A stretch of 43,232 bases of DNA from Nocardia sp. BSTN01 (GTDB taxonomy: Bacteria; Actinomycetota; Actinomycetes; Mycobacteriales; Mycobacteriaceae), in NCBI RefSeq assembly GCF_015354405.1, contig NZ_JADKYP010000054.1, positions 1-43,232 of the forward strand, written 5' to 3'. The translations under genes and the position numbers were made by a program. The notes under the pieces were generated by a model. It was not told the DNA's origin, did no database searches, and saw only the letters and a list, made by a program, of their open reading frames with translations. The first letter of the stretch is position 1, and each line of letters starts with the position of its first letter. Shown here one piece after another: positions 16,909 through 25,390 of this stretch.

Positions 16909-17691
16909 TTGCGTAACCACGTAGGGGCCCGGGAGTACCGCCGAGGGATCAGCCCGAGTCCGATCTTCTTGCTGATCGTCGTGATCACCGCCCTGGGCGG
17001 GGCACTGGCCTGGGATGCCGACCCGCTGTCCACCCGGGCCAAGGCCGGCGTGTTCGTCCTCGTGGTGGCGGGCTGGATTCTCAGCGTGTGCCTGCACGAA
17101 TTCGGCCACGCGTACACCGCGTATCGAGCCGGGGACCGCGAAGTGCAGATGCGCGGATACCTGACGCTGAATCCGGTCAAATACAGCCATCCGCTGCTGT
17201 CGATCGCACTGCCGATCTTCTTCATCGCGCTGGGCGGGTTCGCGCTGCCCGGCGGCGCGGTCTATCTGAATACGCAGAACTTCTCGACACGCACCCAGCG
17301 CGCGATCAGCGCGGCGGGTCCGGCGGTCAACGCGTTGTGCGCGGTGGTGCTGCTGGTGATCGTCCGATTCGCCGGCTCCACCCACGACCACGCCGCCTTC
17401 TGGTTCGGCCTGAGTTTCCTGGCGTTTCTGCAGATCACCGCGACGATTCTGAATCTGCTGCCGATTCCGGGGACCGACGGCTACGCGATCGTGGAGCCGT
17501 CGCTGAGTTATCAGACCCGGCGTTCGCTGGATCAGGTGAAGCCGTTCGGGCTGTTGCTGTTGCTCGCGATCCTGTGGGTGCCGGAACTCAATCGGGTGTT
17601 CTTCGACGCCGTCTACTGGGTGTTCGAGCTGTCGGGCGTGCCCTCGGACTGGGCGGCCATCGGTAGTTATCTGACCCGCTTCTGGACCTGA
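16909..17691 (+). CDS. Site-2 protease family (M50) membrane metalloprotease, Rv0359-like
   Basis: A 260-residue polytopic membrane protein with the zinc-protease motif HEFGH (residues 63-67) in a membrane helix. The second site, NLLPIPGTDG (182-191), supplies the third zinc ligand, the aspartate. Five or six hydrophobic helices are visible, including 18-36, 48-62, 96-115, 138-155 and 163-185. The family cleaves substrates within the membrane; this subgroup, like Rv0359, has no PDZ domain and no known substrate. The start is TTG at 16909 with GGAGGCGG close upstream; no ATG or GTG start is available before the first helix. It follows the Rv0358-like gene in the same direction, as in mycobacteria. 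Confidence 0.9.
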   Translation: MRNHVGAREYRRGISPSPIFLLIVVITALGGALAWDADPLSTRAKAGVFVLVVAGWILSVCLHEFGHAYTAYRAGDREVQMRGYLTLNPVKYSHPLLSIALPIFFIALGGFALPGGAVYLNTQNFSTRTQRAISAAGPAVNALCAVVLLVIVRFAGSTHDHAAFWFGLSFLAFLQITATILNLLPIPGTDGYAIVEPSLSYQTRRSLDQVKPFGLLLLLAILWVPELNRVFFDAVYWVFELSGVPSDWAAIGSYLTRFWT

Positions 17692-17714
17692 CACGCGAGT
17701 GTTCGGCGGGCGCG

Positions 17715-17753
17715 CCCGGTTCCGGTTCGATTCGCCGGCGAACGGGAACCGGG
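17715..17753 (+). terminator. Strong hairpin after the M50 gene
   Basis: CCCGGTTCC (17715-17723) pairs with GGAACCGGG (17745-17753), with an inner GTTCG/CGAAC stem (17725-17729 with 17739-17743). It lies 24 bases after the protease stop. No T-tract follows, but the two-part stem is strong. Confidence 0.6.
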
Positions 17754-17999
17754 CGGCCCTCTTCGCGACGGAGCGCCCGCCCCCTACGCGGTCGGCCGCA
17801 CACCAAAACGGCCGCACGTCGCATCCGTCGCGAAGTTTTCCGACCGCGCCACCCCTCGTCGACGCGGTCGAGACAAACGTACGATCCACGCCGCCCCGCG
17901 ACACGAGTAGTCGACTACCCGATTCGAACGCGGTGGCCGTGCGCAGCCGGACCCGGCGACCTCGCGGACCGCTCGGCGACTACTGGTACCGCCGTGTCG
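17754..17999. other. Intergenic stretch between convergent genes
   Basis: No supported gene is seen between the M50 terminator and the stop of the FUSC gene. The open plus-strand frame here has arginine/proline-rich composition and no family resemblance. The only structure seen is a perfect 12-bp palindrome, GTAGTCGACTAC, at 17907-17918, of unknown meaning. Confidence 0.5.
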
Positions 18000-19094
18000 T
18001 CAATCCTGCGGCGCCACATAGGGGTTCTGCACGGTGGGCGGCAGCAGCGCGATCGCCGACAGGCGTGTGATCCCGCAGACCTGCATCAGATCGACCACGA
18101 TGGAACGCAATTGGGCGAAGACCACGTGCGAGGACAGGCCGGCGCCTTGGACCAGGTCCTTGGTCGCGCCCTTGGCGACTCGTCGCAGGACGCGCGTGGC
18201 CTCGGCGGCATCGGGCTGTTCGCCGGGTTCGGCAACCATGTAGCGGCGCACCACTTCCACCGCCTGCCCCAGTTCTTCGACCTCGGCGATCATTCGGGGA
18301 TCGAGGATTTCGTCGTCGCGCACCAGGGTCAGGGCGCGGCGCAGCAACACTCGGGTATTGCGCACGGCATTGTCGAGCGGGTCCACCGCCGCGCGGATCG
18401 CTTCCAGCCGCGGCCGGGAATTCCAGTACAGCGGTGAGATCCGGCTGACCTCGCGCCCGCCCTCCACCGCATTGCGCAGGCCGTCGATCTGCGGTTGCGT
18501 ACCGCGCACGGAATGCAATGCGGCGCGGACCTTCTCCGCATTCTGCTCGTGGAGGCCGTCGGCGCATTCGGTCAGCGCCGCACCGAGGACGGTGAGGATA
18601 TCGGCGGCCTGCTGCCGGGCCCGGCGCACGGGGTGCAGCGGAATCGCGGCCACCACCACGACGCCGACGAACCCACCGACCAGCGCGTCGACCATGCGGT
18701 TGAGACCTCCGCCGGTATGCGGCGGCATCAACGTGGCGACCAGCACCGCCGAACTGGCGGCCTGCATCGGGATGACCGCACCTCTGTCGAGAAAGACCGC
18801 GATCGCCATCGCCACCCCGACGACGAGCGCGATCTGCCACGCACCCGTTCCGACCTGTCCGATGAAGAAGTCGCCGATCCCGATCCCGACGGCCACACCG
18901 CCGACGAGTTCCACGGATCGGCGCAGTCGCGCACCGAACGACACGCCGATCGAGATGACCGCGGCCATCGGCGCGAAGAACGGTTGGGGATGTCCCACCA
19001 ACCGGTGGGCGACGAACCAGGACAGGGCCGCGCCCACCGCACACTGGAAGATCGGAAGCGCGGATCGGCGCAGACGCACCCATCCATTGCGCAT
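18000..19094 (-). CDS. FUSC/aromatic-acid-exporter-like membrane protein
   Basis: A 364-residue membrane protein. The N-terminal half holds about five or six hydrophobic helices (LPIFQCAVGAALSWFVAHRL, FFAPMAAVISIGVSF, LVGGVAVGIGIGDFFIG, WQIALVVGVAMAIAVF, MVDALVGGFVGVVVVAAIPL). The C-terminal half is a soluble helical domain of about 180 residues. Half-FUSC proteins of this type are related to aromatic-acid and efflux transporters; the substrate is unknown. The ATG at 19094 is chosen: an upstream TTG at 19205 would overlap the DUF3151 gene by 40 bases and adds a basic segment. It lies downstream of DUF3151 with a 71-base gap, probably cotranscribed. I do not recall a gene at this point of the mycobacterial block. 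Confidence 0.85.
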   Translation of the reverse strand: MRNGWVRLRRSALPIFQCAVGAALSWFVAHRLVGHPQPFFAPMAAVISIGVSFGARLRRSVELVGGVAVGIGIGDFFIGQVGTGAWQIALVVGVAMAIAVFLDRGAVIPMQAASSAVLVATLMPPHTGGGLNRMVDALVGGFVGVVVVAAIPLHPVRRARQQAADILTVLGAALTECADGLHEQNAEKVRAALHSVRGTQPQIDGLRNAVEGGREVSRISPLYWNSRPRLEAIRAAVDPLDNAVRNTRVLLRRALTLVRDDEILDPRMIAEVEELGQAVEVVRRYMVAEPGEQPDAAEATRVLRRVAKGATKDLVQGAGLSSHVVFAQLRSIVVDLMQVCGITRLSAIALLPPTVQNPYVAPQD

Positions 19095-19165
19095 GCGCTG
19101 TTTACCGCTGTCGCGAACCGCATCGACGGTGATGGCGGTCGCGAACCGTTCCGTGCCGGCCAGTC

Positions 19166-19624
19166 TCAGTCCAGACCGAGTTCGGCGGCGGCGCGGGGAT
19201 CGCAATCCTCCAGCAGGTCCAGGCAGCGGGCGTATTCGTCGCTCTCACCGATGGCCTGGGCGGCGCGCGCGAGCGCGCCGACCGCACGGAGGAAGCCCTG
19301 GTTGGGTTCGTGGCTCCACGGCACCGGGCCGAAGCCCTTCCACCCGTTGCGGCGCAGCAGGTCCAGGCCACGGTGGTAGCCCGTGCGGGCGAAGGCGTAG
19401 GCCGCCACCACATCGAGGGTCACCTCGGCCTGGCCCTCCGGCGCGCCCACGATGCCGGCGCGGTCGAGCGCATCCTCGGCCAGCTGCGCCCAGGCCACGG
19501 AAGCCGTCGGATGCGCGGCGGCGACCTGGACCGGGTCCTGATTGTCCAGCAGGGCCTGTTCGGCTTCCGTGTTTTCGGGAAGCAATACCGGCTGCGGTCC
19601 GAGCAGATCACCGAAGGAGGTCAT
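19166..19624 (-). CDS. DUF3151 family protein, Rv0360c-like
   Basis: A 152-residue soluble protein that matches the actinobacterial DUF3151 family throughout. The recognisable blocks are TSFGDLLGPQPVLLP, AAAHPTASVAWAQLAEDAL, YAFARTGYHRGLDLLRRNGW and WSHEPNQGFLRAVGALA. The family is helical and of unknown function. The start MTSFGDLL at 19624 matches the remembered Rv0360c start; two upstream ATGs at 19633 and 19651 add only a few residues. It diverges from the Rv0361-like gene over 196 bases, as in M. tuberculosis, so the pair probably shares control. Confidence 0.93.
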   Translation of the reverse strand: MTSFGDLLGPQPVLLPENTEAEQALLDNQDPVQVAAAHPTASVAWAQLAEDALDRAGIVGAPEGQAEVTLDVVAAYAFARTGYHRGLDLLRRNGWKGFGPVPWSHEPNQGFLRAVGALARAAQAIGESDEYARCLDLLEDCDPRAAAELGLD

Positions 19625-19820
19625 GGGCTTCATTGTGCACCGCCACCGCACCGGCTCGCCGGGCAGCGGGTACGCCGGGCCGATGCCGGGCCCCGGTCGC
19701 GATGGCGAGCCCTTATATGGTTGCGCGTCTGCCGCCTCCTACGCGCCCCGACCCCATTAGGCTGGCCGTCTGAGACCGACAGTCGACGACCGACAGCCGA
19801 TAGTGAGCAAGGGGTAGCGC

Positions 19821-22511
19821 GTGTCCGACCCGAACGACGACCAGAAGCCGCACCAGGGCGCCTCCGGCGACCGCCCGCGTCAGGCTGCATCCGGTGCGGG
19901 TCCGGACGGTCCGGCGACGCCCGGCGGTAAGGGTGGCCCCACTCCCGGCCGCGAACCGGACTCCGGCGCCGCGGACCGTACCCAGCGCATCTCCCGGGAT
20001 CAACTGCCCGGCGCCGCCCCCACCGCGCCCATGCCGTCACCGTCGGCGCAAACCCAGGTCATTCGCGCGCCGGGGGCGAAGAACGCTGCCGGACAGGCGA
20101 ATTCCGGCGCCGGCGACAAGTCCGGCGCGGGCGCTCCCGGCGCGGAATCCGGCGGTTCCGGTACCGCCGGTTCCGGCAAGCCGGCCGTCGGTGCGCCCGG
20201 CTCGAAGGCGAGCGACGGGGGCGAGCCGGCCGGTGCCGAGAAGGGCGCCGCCGGAAAGGCGGGCACCGCGCCGAGCGACGCGGCGGCGGGCGACGCGGAG
20301 ACGGTCGCCATCCCCAGGCGCACGGAGTCCGGCAAGAAGACCGAGGAACCCGGCAAGGCTCCCACCTCGGAGGACTCCGGCAAATCCGACGCCGCGACCG
20401 GCACTGCCGGAGCTGCCGCCACGAACGGCCCGGCGACGACGAAGGGCCCGGCCGCCGCACCCGATGCCGAGCGCATCGCGAAGGGTGCGAAGGGTGCGAG
20501 TGCCGCGAAGCCTGCGGGCGTCACGGAGACTGAGGGCGTCGCCGAGACTGGGAGCGTCACGGAGACTGGGAGCGCCGCGAAGGCCGGTGGCGCCGCAGGT
20601 GCCGCGGCCGGGCAGGGCGTCGCCGATGCCGCGCGCGCCGCCGCACCGGGATCGAAGGCGCCGAACGCCGCCGCGAACGAGAACGGCGACGGCACCGACG
20701 AGTCGAAAACCGTTGCCTTGCCCAAGATTTCGTCCGGCAAGGGTGGCGAGAAGACCGCGAAGTCCGGCCCGGCGCAGCAATCCGGCGGCGCGAACGGCGG
20801 TCGGGGCGGCACCGCGCCGGACCCGAAAGCCGAAGCGTCACAGGACGTTCCCGCGATATCGAACCCGTCCGACGACGCCACGACGATCCTGCCCATTCAG
20901 AAGCCCGATCCGGCGGTCACCGAGAAGCTTCGTGCCACCCCGCCGGGAGCCGGGCAGAGTGACCCGAAGCGCCCTGGGGCACAAAGTGGTCCGGGCGGTG
21001 AGCCGGGCGCGCCCGGCGCTCCGGGATCGCGAGGGCCCGCAGCCGGCGGACCGGGACCGAACGCCCGCATCGGCGGGCCGGCCGCCGCGGCCGGTGCCGC
21101 GGGGCTAGGCGCAGCCGCTGCCGGTGCCCAGCGCGGCCCCACAGCCGGCGCACCGGGGCAGGGCCGGACGAGCGGTCCCGGCGGTCCGGGGCAAGGTCCG
21201 GCGGGCGGGCCCGGTCAGGCCCAGCAGAATCCCGCGGGCGGAGCAGGAAAGCAGGGCGCGGCCGGCGGCCCCGGCGGGCCGGGGCAGGGTCCGGGCGGCC
21301 CGGGACAGCGAGTCAGTGGCGGTCCGGGCGGACCGGGACAAGGTTCGGGCGGCCCGGGACAGCAGGTCGGAGCAGGTCCGGGCGGACCCGGACAGCAGGG
21401 ACCTGCCGGTGGCCCCGGTACGCAGGGCCGTGGACAGGGTCCCCAGCGTCCCGGCGGACCGAACCCGCAGGGACCGGGTTCTCAGGGGCCAGGTGCACAG
21501 GGCCCAGGCGCAAAGGGTCCAGGCGTGCAGGGCACGGGCACACAAGGCCAGAACGGGCAAGGCCCAGGTGCCCAAGGCCCAGGCGCACCGGGTCCGAACG
21601 TGCAAGGCGCGAACGCACAGGGTCCGAAAGCCGCAGGTGGACAGGGGCCGAAGGGTCCGGGCGCCCAAGGCCCGGGCGGGCCCGGACCGCAGGGACAGGG
21701 TGCGCCGGGGCCTCAGGGTCCGGGCGGGCACGGCCCAGGGGCCCCCGGACAGCGTCCGGGCGGGCCGGGGATGTCCGGAGCAGCCGCAGCGCTCGGCGCA
21801 CAGGGCCTGAAAGGTCCTGCGGCGCAAGGTGATCAAACCCCGCGCCCCGGAGGCGCGCCGTCACCTGCCGACACCAAGATGACCGCGCCGGCACTGTCCG
21901 CGCAGTCGAACGGTCCGGGCGCACCGGGTGGGCCGAACCAGCCGGGCGGCCCGGGGCAATCGGGTACGCCGAACCAGCCGGGTGGACCACAGCCGGTTCC
22001 CCCGCGCCCCGTGGCACAACCGCAGCGTGTTCCGGCGGCGGAACCGGATGCGGCGCCGGGTCAGGCTGCGCGCAGTAAGCGCTGGCTGTTGCTCGCCGGC
22101 GGTGCGGTCGTGGTGGTGATCGTCGCGATCGTGGCGGTGGTCGCCCTGGCCACCGGCGGTTCCGACAATTCCCCGGAGGCACAGGTCAAGGGCGCGGTCA
22201 ACAGCTACACCAATGCGCTGGCGTCGGGGAACCTGAGCCAGCTGCAGTCCGCGACGTGCGGCAAACTGCACGACTTCTACCAGAACATCGCACCCGATCA
22301 GTACGCCGGCGTGCACAAGCTGGCGGTGGATCAGAAGAAGATCCCGAAGGTCGCGGGTGTGGACGGCGTCCAGATCACCGGGGACAAGGCCGTCGCTCAG
22401 GTCGACATCTACACCGATGCCGATCCCAGCCGCTCGACCGCCCGTACCTTCGATCTGCAGCAGACCGACGGCGGCTGGAAGGTGTGCGATCCCGCCGGCG
22501 CCGCGCAGTAG
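19821..22511 (+). CDS. Very large Gly/Pro/Gln-rich repeat membrane protein with Rv0361-type C-terminal domain
   Basis: An 896-residue protein starting at a GTG (19821) with AAGGGGTAG before it. Residues 1-390 are low-complexity Ala/Gly/Lys/Thr sequence, and 390-735 are Gly/Pro/Gln repeats including eleven GPGxQ-type pentapeptides. One membrane helix spans 755-777, followed by an exported domain (785-893) with C813 and C889, ending in DGGWKVCDPAG. The cytoplasmic part holds five T-x-x-I/L motifs (Thr 54, 78, 161, 297, 354) in TQRI, TQVI, TVAI, TVAL and TTIL, the pattern preferred by FHA domains when the Thr is phosphorylated. Position beside DUF3151 and the C-terminus mark it as the Rv0361 counterpart, greatly enlarged (I recall about 275 residues). 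Function unknown; a kinase-regulated envelope scaffold is a guess. Confidence 0.85.
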   Translation: MSDPNDDQKPHQGASGDRPRQAASGAGPDGPATPGGKGGPTPGREPDSGAADRTQRISRDQLPGAAPTAPMPSPSAQTQVIRAPGAKNAAGQANSGAGDKSGAGAPGAESGGSGTAGSGKPAVGAPGSKASDGGEPAGAEKGAAGKAGTAPSDAAAGDAETVAIPRRTESGKKTEEPGKAPTSEDSGKSDAATGTAGAAATNGPATTKGPAAAPDAERIAKGAKGASAAKPAGVTETEGVAETGSVTETGSAAKAGGAAGAAAGQGVADAARAAAPGSKAPNAAANENGDGTDESKTVALPKISSGKGGEKTAKSGPAQQSGGANGGRGGTAPDPKAEASQDVPAISNPSDDATTILPIQKPDPAVTEKLRATPPGAGQSDPKRPGAQSGPGGEPGAPGAPGSRGPAAGGPGPNARIGGPAAAAGAAGLGAAAAGAQRGPTAGAPGQGRTSGPGGPGQGPAGGPGQAQQNPAGGAGKQGAAGGPGGPGQGPGGPGQRVSGGPGGPGQGSGGPGQQVGAGPGGPGQQGPAGGPGTQGRGQGPQRPGGPNPQGPGSQGPGAQGPGAKGPGVQGTGTQGQNGQGPGAQGPGAPGPNVQGANAQGPKAAGGQGPKGPGAQGPGGPGPQGQGAPGPQGPGGHGPGAPGQRPGGPGMSGAAAALGAQGLKGPAAQGDQTPRPGGAPSPADTKMTAPALSAQSNGPGAPGGPNQPGGPGQSGTPNQPGGPQPVPPRPVAQPQRVPAAEPDAAPGQAARSKRWLLLAGGAVVVVIVAIVAVVALATGGSDNSPEAQVKGAVNSYTNALASGNLSQLQSATCGKLHDFYQNIAPDQYAGVHKLAVDQKKIPKVAGVDGVQITGDKAVAQVDIYTDADPSRSTARTFDLQQTDGGWKVCDPAGAAQ
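20517..20570 (+). repeat. Three 18-bp tandem repeats in the repeat membrane protein
   Basis: Units GGCGTCACGGAGACTGAG, GGCGTCGCCGAGACTGGG and AGCGTCACGGAGACTGGG encode GVTETE, GVAETG and SVTETG (residues 233-250). They are imperfect copies differing at a few positions, so they arose by duplication and then diverged. Confidence 0.8.
21471..21635 (+). repeat. Eleven 15-bp tandem repeats encoding GPGxQ pentapeptides
   Basis: From 21471 the reading frame divides into consecutive 15-base units encoding GPGSQ, GPGAQ, GPGAK, GPGVQ, GTGTQ, GQNGQ, GPGAQ, GPGAP, GPNVQ, GANAQ and GPKAA (residues 551-605). Units differ at silent and replacement sites. Looser GGPGQG-type repeats flank the array on both sides (about 21160-21470 and 21636-21780). 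Codons such as CCA, AAA and CAA are more frequent here than in neighbouring genes. Confidence 0.85.
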
Positions 22512-22587
22512 CCGCGCCGGAGTCGATGACGTGCGTCACCTCGCCGTCACATCGCGCCGTGTGCCGGCGATGCACATCACAGACACC

Positions 22588-22616
22588 TGGTCAGCGGTCC
22601 GGTACGCCGATAGCAT
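22588..22616 (+). promoter_or_regulatory. Candidate promoter of the fused dehydratase gene
   Basis: TGGTCA (22588-22593), a 17-base spacer and TAGCAT (22611-22616) fit a sigma-70-type promoter with a leader of about 95 bases. A palindrome TGACGTGCGTCA lies upstream at 22527-22538. The evidence is pattern only. Confidence 0.35.
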
Positions 22617-22716
22617 GGCCCGGATTGTCACGCCGCCGACCCTCTACTGATCCGTTCCGGGGTGGTCGACCGGTGCTGTCGTTTACGCAGTAGGAATCGA
22701 GCAGGGAGCAAGGGAC

Positions 22717-23760
22717 ATGCCGGAGCTGGCACCCGACGCGCCGGCATCCACGGCACTGGCCGGTCGGCACTACCGGATTCGGGACCGCTACGAGGTGGGC
22801 AGGGAGAAGGTCCGCGAATTCGCGCGGGCCGTGCAGAACCATCACCCCGCCCACCACTTCGAGGCCGACGCCGCCAAGCTCGGCTGGAATGCCGTCGTCG
22901 CGCCGCCGACCTTCGCCTCGGTGCTCGGCATGGCGACCACGCAGGCCCTGCTCGGCAGCGTGCTCAGCCGATACGACCTGTCGCAGATCCTGCAGACCGA
23001 TCAGGTGTTCCACATCCACCGCCCGATCCTGGCCGGCGACGTCCTGCGCAGCGAGGCGGAGATCGAATCGATCCGCCATTTGCGCGGGAACGATTTCATC
23101 ACCGTGAAGGCCACCGTTCTCGATGCCGAGGACGCCGTCGTCCAGGTGGGTATCACCACGATCGTGGCGCGTCTGGGCGCCGAGGTCGACACCGATATCG
23201 TGCGATTGGTCGACGGTGTGGTCATGCATCGCCGGGAAGTCGGCGCGACCACTCCCGAGGTGCTGATCCCGATCGCCACCGAGGAGGCCACCCCCGAACC
23301 CTCGCGCGCCGACTCGCGCAGAGACGTCACCGTCGACACCCAGCCGAATTTCGACGATCTCGCGGTCGGCGACCGGTTGCCCACGGCGACGATGCGACTG
23401 ACCCGCGGCGATCTGGTCAACTACGCCGGTGTGGCGGGGGACCCCAACCCGATCCATTTCAGCGATCGCGCCGCCGAGCTGGCCGGTCTGCCCACCGTGG
23501 TCGCGCACGGCATGCTCACGATGGGTCTGGGTGCGCACTATCTGACCTCGTGGCTAGGTGATCCGGGAGCGATCGAAAGCTACAGCGTGCGTTTCTCCGG
23601 ATACGTTCCGGTGGAACGTTTTTCGCCGGCGTCGATCGAGTTCTCCGCCAGGATCAAGTCCCTGGACCCGCAGCGCCGGGTCGCGACGATTCTGCTGAGC
23701 GCCACCTCCGCGGGCAAGAAGCTTTTCGGTCGCGCGCTGGCCGAGGTCCAGTTGTCCTGA
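22717..23760 (+). CDS. Fused (3R)-hydroxyacyl-ACP dehydratase, HadA/HadB type (double hot-dog)
   Basis: A 347-residue protein made of two hot-dog halves. Residues 15-165 resemble the HadA-like subunit (FARAVQNHHPAHHFEADAAK, VVAPPTFASVL). Residues 208-340 are a MaoC/HadB-like half with the hydratase-2 motif GDPNPIHFSD (D242, H247), followed by VVAHGMLTMG. In mycobacteria the separate subunits dehydrate 3-hydroxyacyl-ACP in the FAS-II cycle that builds meromycolate chains; here both are on one chain, so a lipid-elongation or mycolate role is likely. The ATG at 22717 follows CAGGGAGCAAGGGAC. It is convergent with the DUF4185 gene nine bases away. Whether it acts on ACP or CoA thioesters cannot be told. 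Confidence 0.88.
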   Translation: MPELAPDAPASTALAGRHYRIRDRYEVGREKVREFARAVQNHHPAHHFEADAAKLGWNAVVAPPTFASVLGMATTQALLGSVLSRYDLSQILQTDQVFHIHRPILAGDVLRSEAEIESIRHLRGNDFITVKATVLDAEDAVVQVGITTIVARLGAEVDTDIVRLVDGVVMHRREVGATTPEVLIPIATEEATPEPSRADSRRDVTVDTQPNFDDLAVGDRLPTATMRLTRGDLVNYAGVAGDPNPIHFSDRAAELAGLPTVVAHGMLTMGLGAHYLTSWLGDPGAIESYSVRFSGYVPVERFSPASIEFSARIKSLDPQRRVATILLSATSAGKKLFGRALAEVQLS

Positions 23761-23769
23761 TCCCGCGCG

Positions 23770-25257
23770 TCAGTCCAGCCGGGCGTGCATCAGGTAGACG
23801 TTGTAGTCGCTCCAGGTGCTGATGGTGAAGTAGAGATCCGACGACGTCGACCACGGATGGATGAATCCGCCGTAGAGTTCGGGATATTCGGCCGAGACGG
23901 GCACCAGCGGCGAACTCGGCGACCACACCCCCTGCGGTGCATTCGATTCCCGCACCACGACCGCGGCCTTCGCGGTGTCGAGATAGCTCATCTGCCAGAC
24001 ACCGCGAGCGCTGTCGTAGCGCACCGACAGTTCACCGACCGGCCCGTCGACGATCGGCGTGGCGGACGCGGCGCCGCCGACCGGGGTCCAGTTTCCGTCG
24101 CGCCAGTACTGATAGGCCGAGGTGTCGAGCACCTGATCCTTCGGCACCCGGGCGAGGCCGACGGCGCCGAGCCGCGTATTCGGTGTGCCGAACAGGTAGA
24201 CGTAGTCGCCCTGCGGAACCATCGCCGACACCTGGAAATTCGCGAGCCCGAAGATGTTGTCCCAGTGCGCGTGCGGATCCTTGGTCCAGGTCTGCCCGTG
24301 GTCGTCGGAATACGCGATGCCGCCGTAGTTGGTGTAGAAGGTACCGGGCAGGCTGTTCCAGGTCCGAATCGACATGTAGCTCATGAACTGCCGGGTGTCG
24401 TCGGCCGAACCTCGGTGCGGCAGAGCGAAACCGGAGGTCGGGATCGTGGTGATCTCGATATTGTCCTGCTTGCGACTGGTGAGCACCTCGGCGGCGTGGC
24501 AGCGGTCGTCGGCGACCATGCGGTCGATGATCATGCCCCGGTCCAGGTCGCGATTCGTGCTGAACGCGAGCAGATTGCTGCGCCAATCCTCACCCATCCC
24601 GCCCGGCGGATGGAAGTCGTGACCGACGGTGTCGCCGAAGGCCGTCGCTATCTCCCCCGGCCCGCTCTCCCACATGATGCCCAGGTCGGTGCCGGCGACC
24701 TGCCAGCGCTTGTCGGTGCGGTTCACCGAATTCGCGCCGGTCTCCTTGGCCACCTCGCGAACCCGGCTCACCTTCGGCGCCGGCAGCGCGGCCACCACCG
24801 GACCCGGTTCGGTCGGCGGCGCGGCTCGCGGCGGCGCGGGCGGCGCGGGTTCGGGCGAGGGGCCGGGCGGCAGTGCGAAATAGAACGGCTTCGGCTTCAG
24901 TAGCACCTCCGGCACACCGAGCCGGTTCAGCAGACCGGGCGGAGGCGGCGGACCGTCGGTCAGGTCCGGGCACGGGCTGACGCACGGATCGACCGGCAGA
25001 TCCACGCTCGTGCGGGTCGCAATCGCGGGCGGCGGTGCCTGATCGACGGTCACCACCGGATACGGAATCGGCACCTCGAGCTTCTTCGGCACCACCGGCT
25101 CGTGCACCGGAGCGGGGTCGGTGGCACACGGCCCGGCGCCGGGAACGGTTGCCGCCGAACCTGTCCCGGGTTCGGCGACGGCAGACCCGGGCAGCCCGAC
25201 CAGCAGTCCGGCGCCCAGCAGCACCACCGCGACCGAAGCCGGTACGCGCACACGCAT
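23770..25257 (-). CDS. Secreted DUF4185 protein, probable GH183-type endo-D-arabinanase
   Basis: A 495-residue exported protein. Residues 1-29 are a Sec signal peptide (VAVVLLGAGLLVGLPGSAVA). A Pro-rich linker runs to about residue 160, then a beta-propeller-like DUF4185 domain begins (AGTDLGIMWESGPGEIATAF, GDTVGHDFHPPG). An Asp-box SDDHGQTW, near residue 318, is typical of propeller glycosidases. DUF4185 proteins of mycobacteria have been assigned to glycoside hydrolase family GH183, endo-D-arabinanases acting on arabinogalactan or lipoarabinomannan; that activity is inferred here. The ATG at 25257 has GAGGGGTGG upstream. It lies 133 bases downstream of, and co-oriented with, the EmbR-like gene, which suggests shared control of arabinan turnover. 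Confidence 0.85.
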   Translation of the reverse strand: MRVRVPASVAVVLLGAGLLVGLPGSAVAEPGTGSAATVPGAGPCATDPAPVHEPVVPKKLEVPIPYPVVTVDQAPPPAIATRTSVDLPVDPCVSPCPDLTDGPPPPPGLLNRLGVPEVLLKPKPFYFALPPGPSPEPAPPAPPRAAPPTEPGPVVAALPAPKVSRVREVAKETGANSVNRTDKRWQVAGTDLGIMWESGPGEIATAFGDTVGHDFHPPGGMGEDWRSNLLAFSTNRDLDRGMIIDRMVADDRCHAAEVLTSRKQDNIEITTIPTSGFALPHRGSADDTRQFMSYMSIRTWNSLPGTFYTNYGGIAYSDDHGQTWTKDPHAHWDNIFGLANFQVSAMVPQGDYVYLFGTPNTRLGAVGLARVPKDQVLDTSAYQYWRDGNWTPVGGAASATPIVDGPVGELSVRYDSARGVWQMSYLDTAKAAVVVRESNAPQGVWSPSSPLVPVSAEYPELYGGFIHPWSTSSDLYFTISTWSDYNVYLMHARLD

Positions 25258-25390
25258 CAGCAACCACCCCTCGCCGACCGACGATTTCCCCTACCCGCGA
25301 CCTCGTCCCGCGGGCGGCACGCGCCGACCCTACCCGGGCGATGCCGCGCCACGGCGGTTATCGCGCACTCGCGGGTGTGTTCGGCGCGGC

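Noticed and set aside
17699-18070. 123-residue plus-strand open frame after the M50 gene
   Set aside because: Arginine/proline/serine-rich composition, overlaps the FUSC 3' end, contains a terminator hairpin at its start, and no family resemblance.
21160-21790. Collagen-like triple-helix domain
   Set aside because: Glycine does not keep a strict every-third-residue register. The clearest array is a five-residue period.
22527-22538. TGACGTGCGTCA palindrome as a CRP/FNR-type site
   Set aside because: Half-sites and spacing do not match the TGTGA-N6-TCACA pattern, and only one copy is seen.
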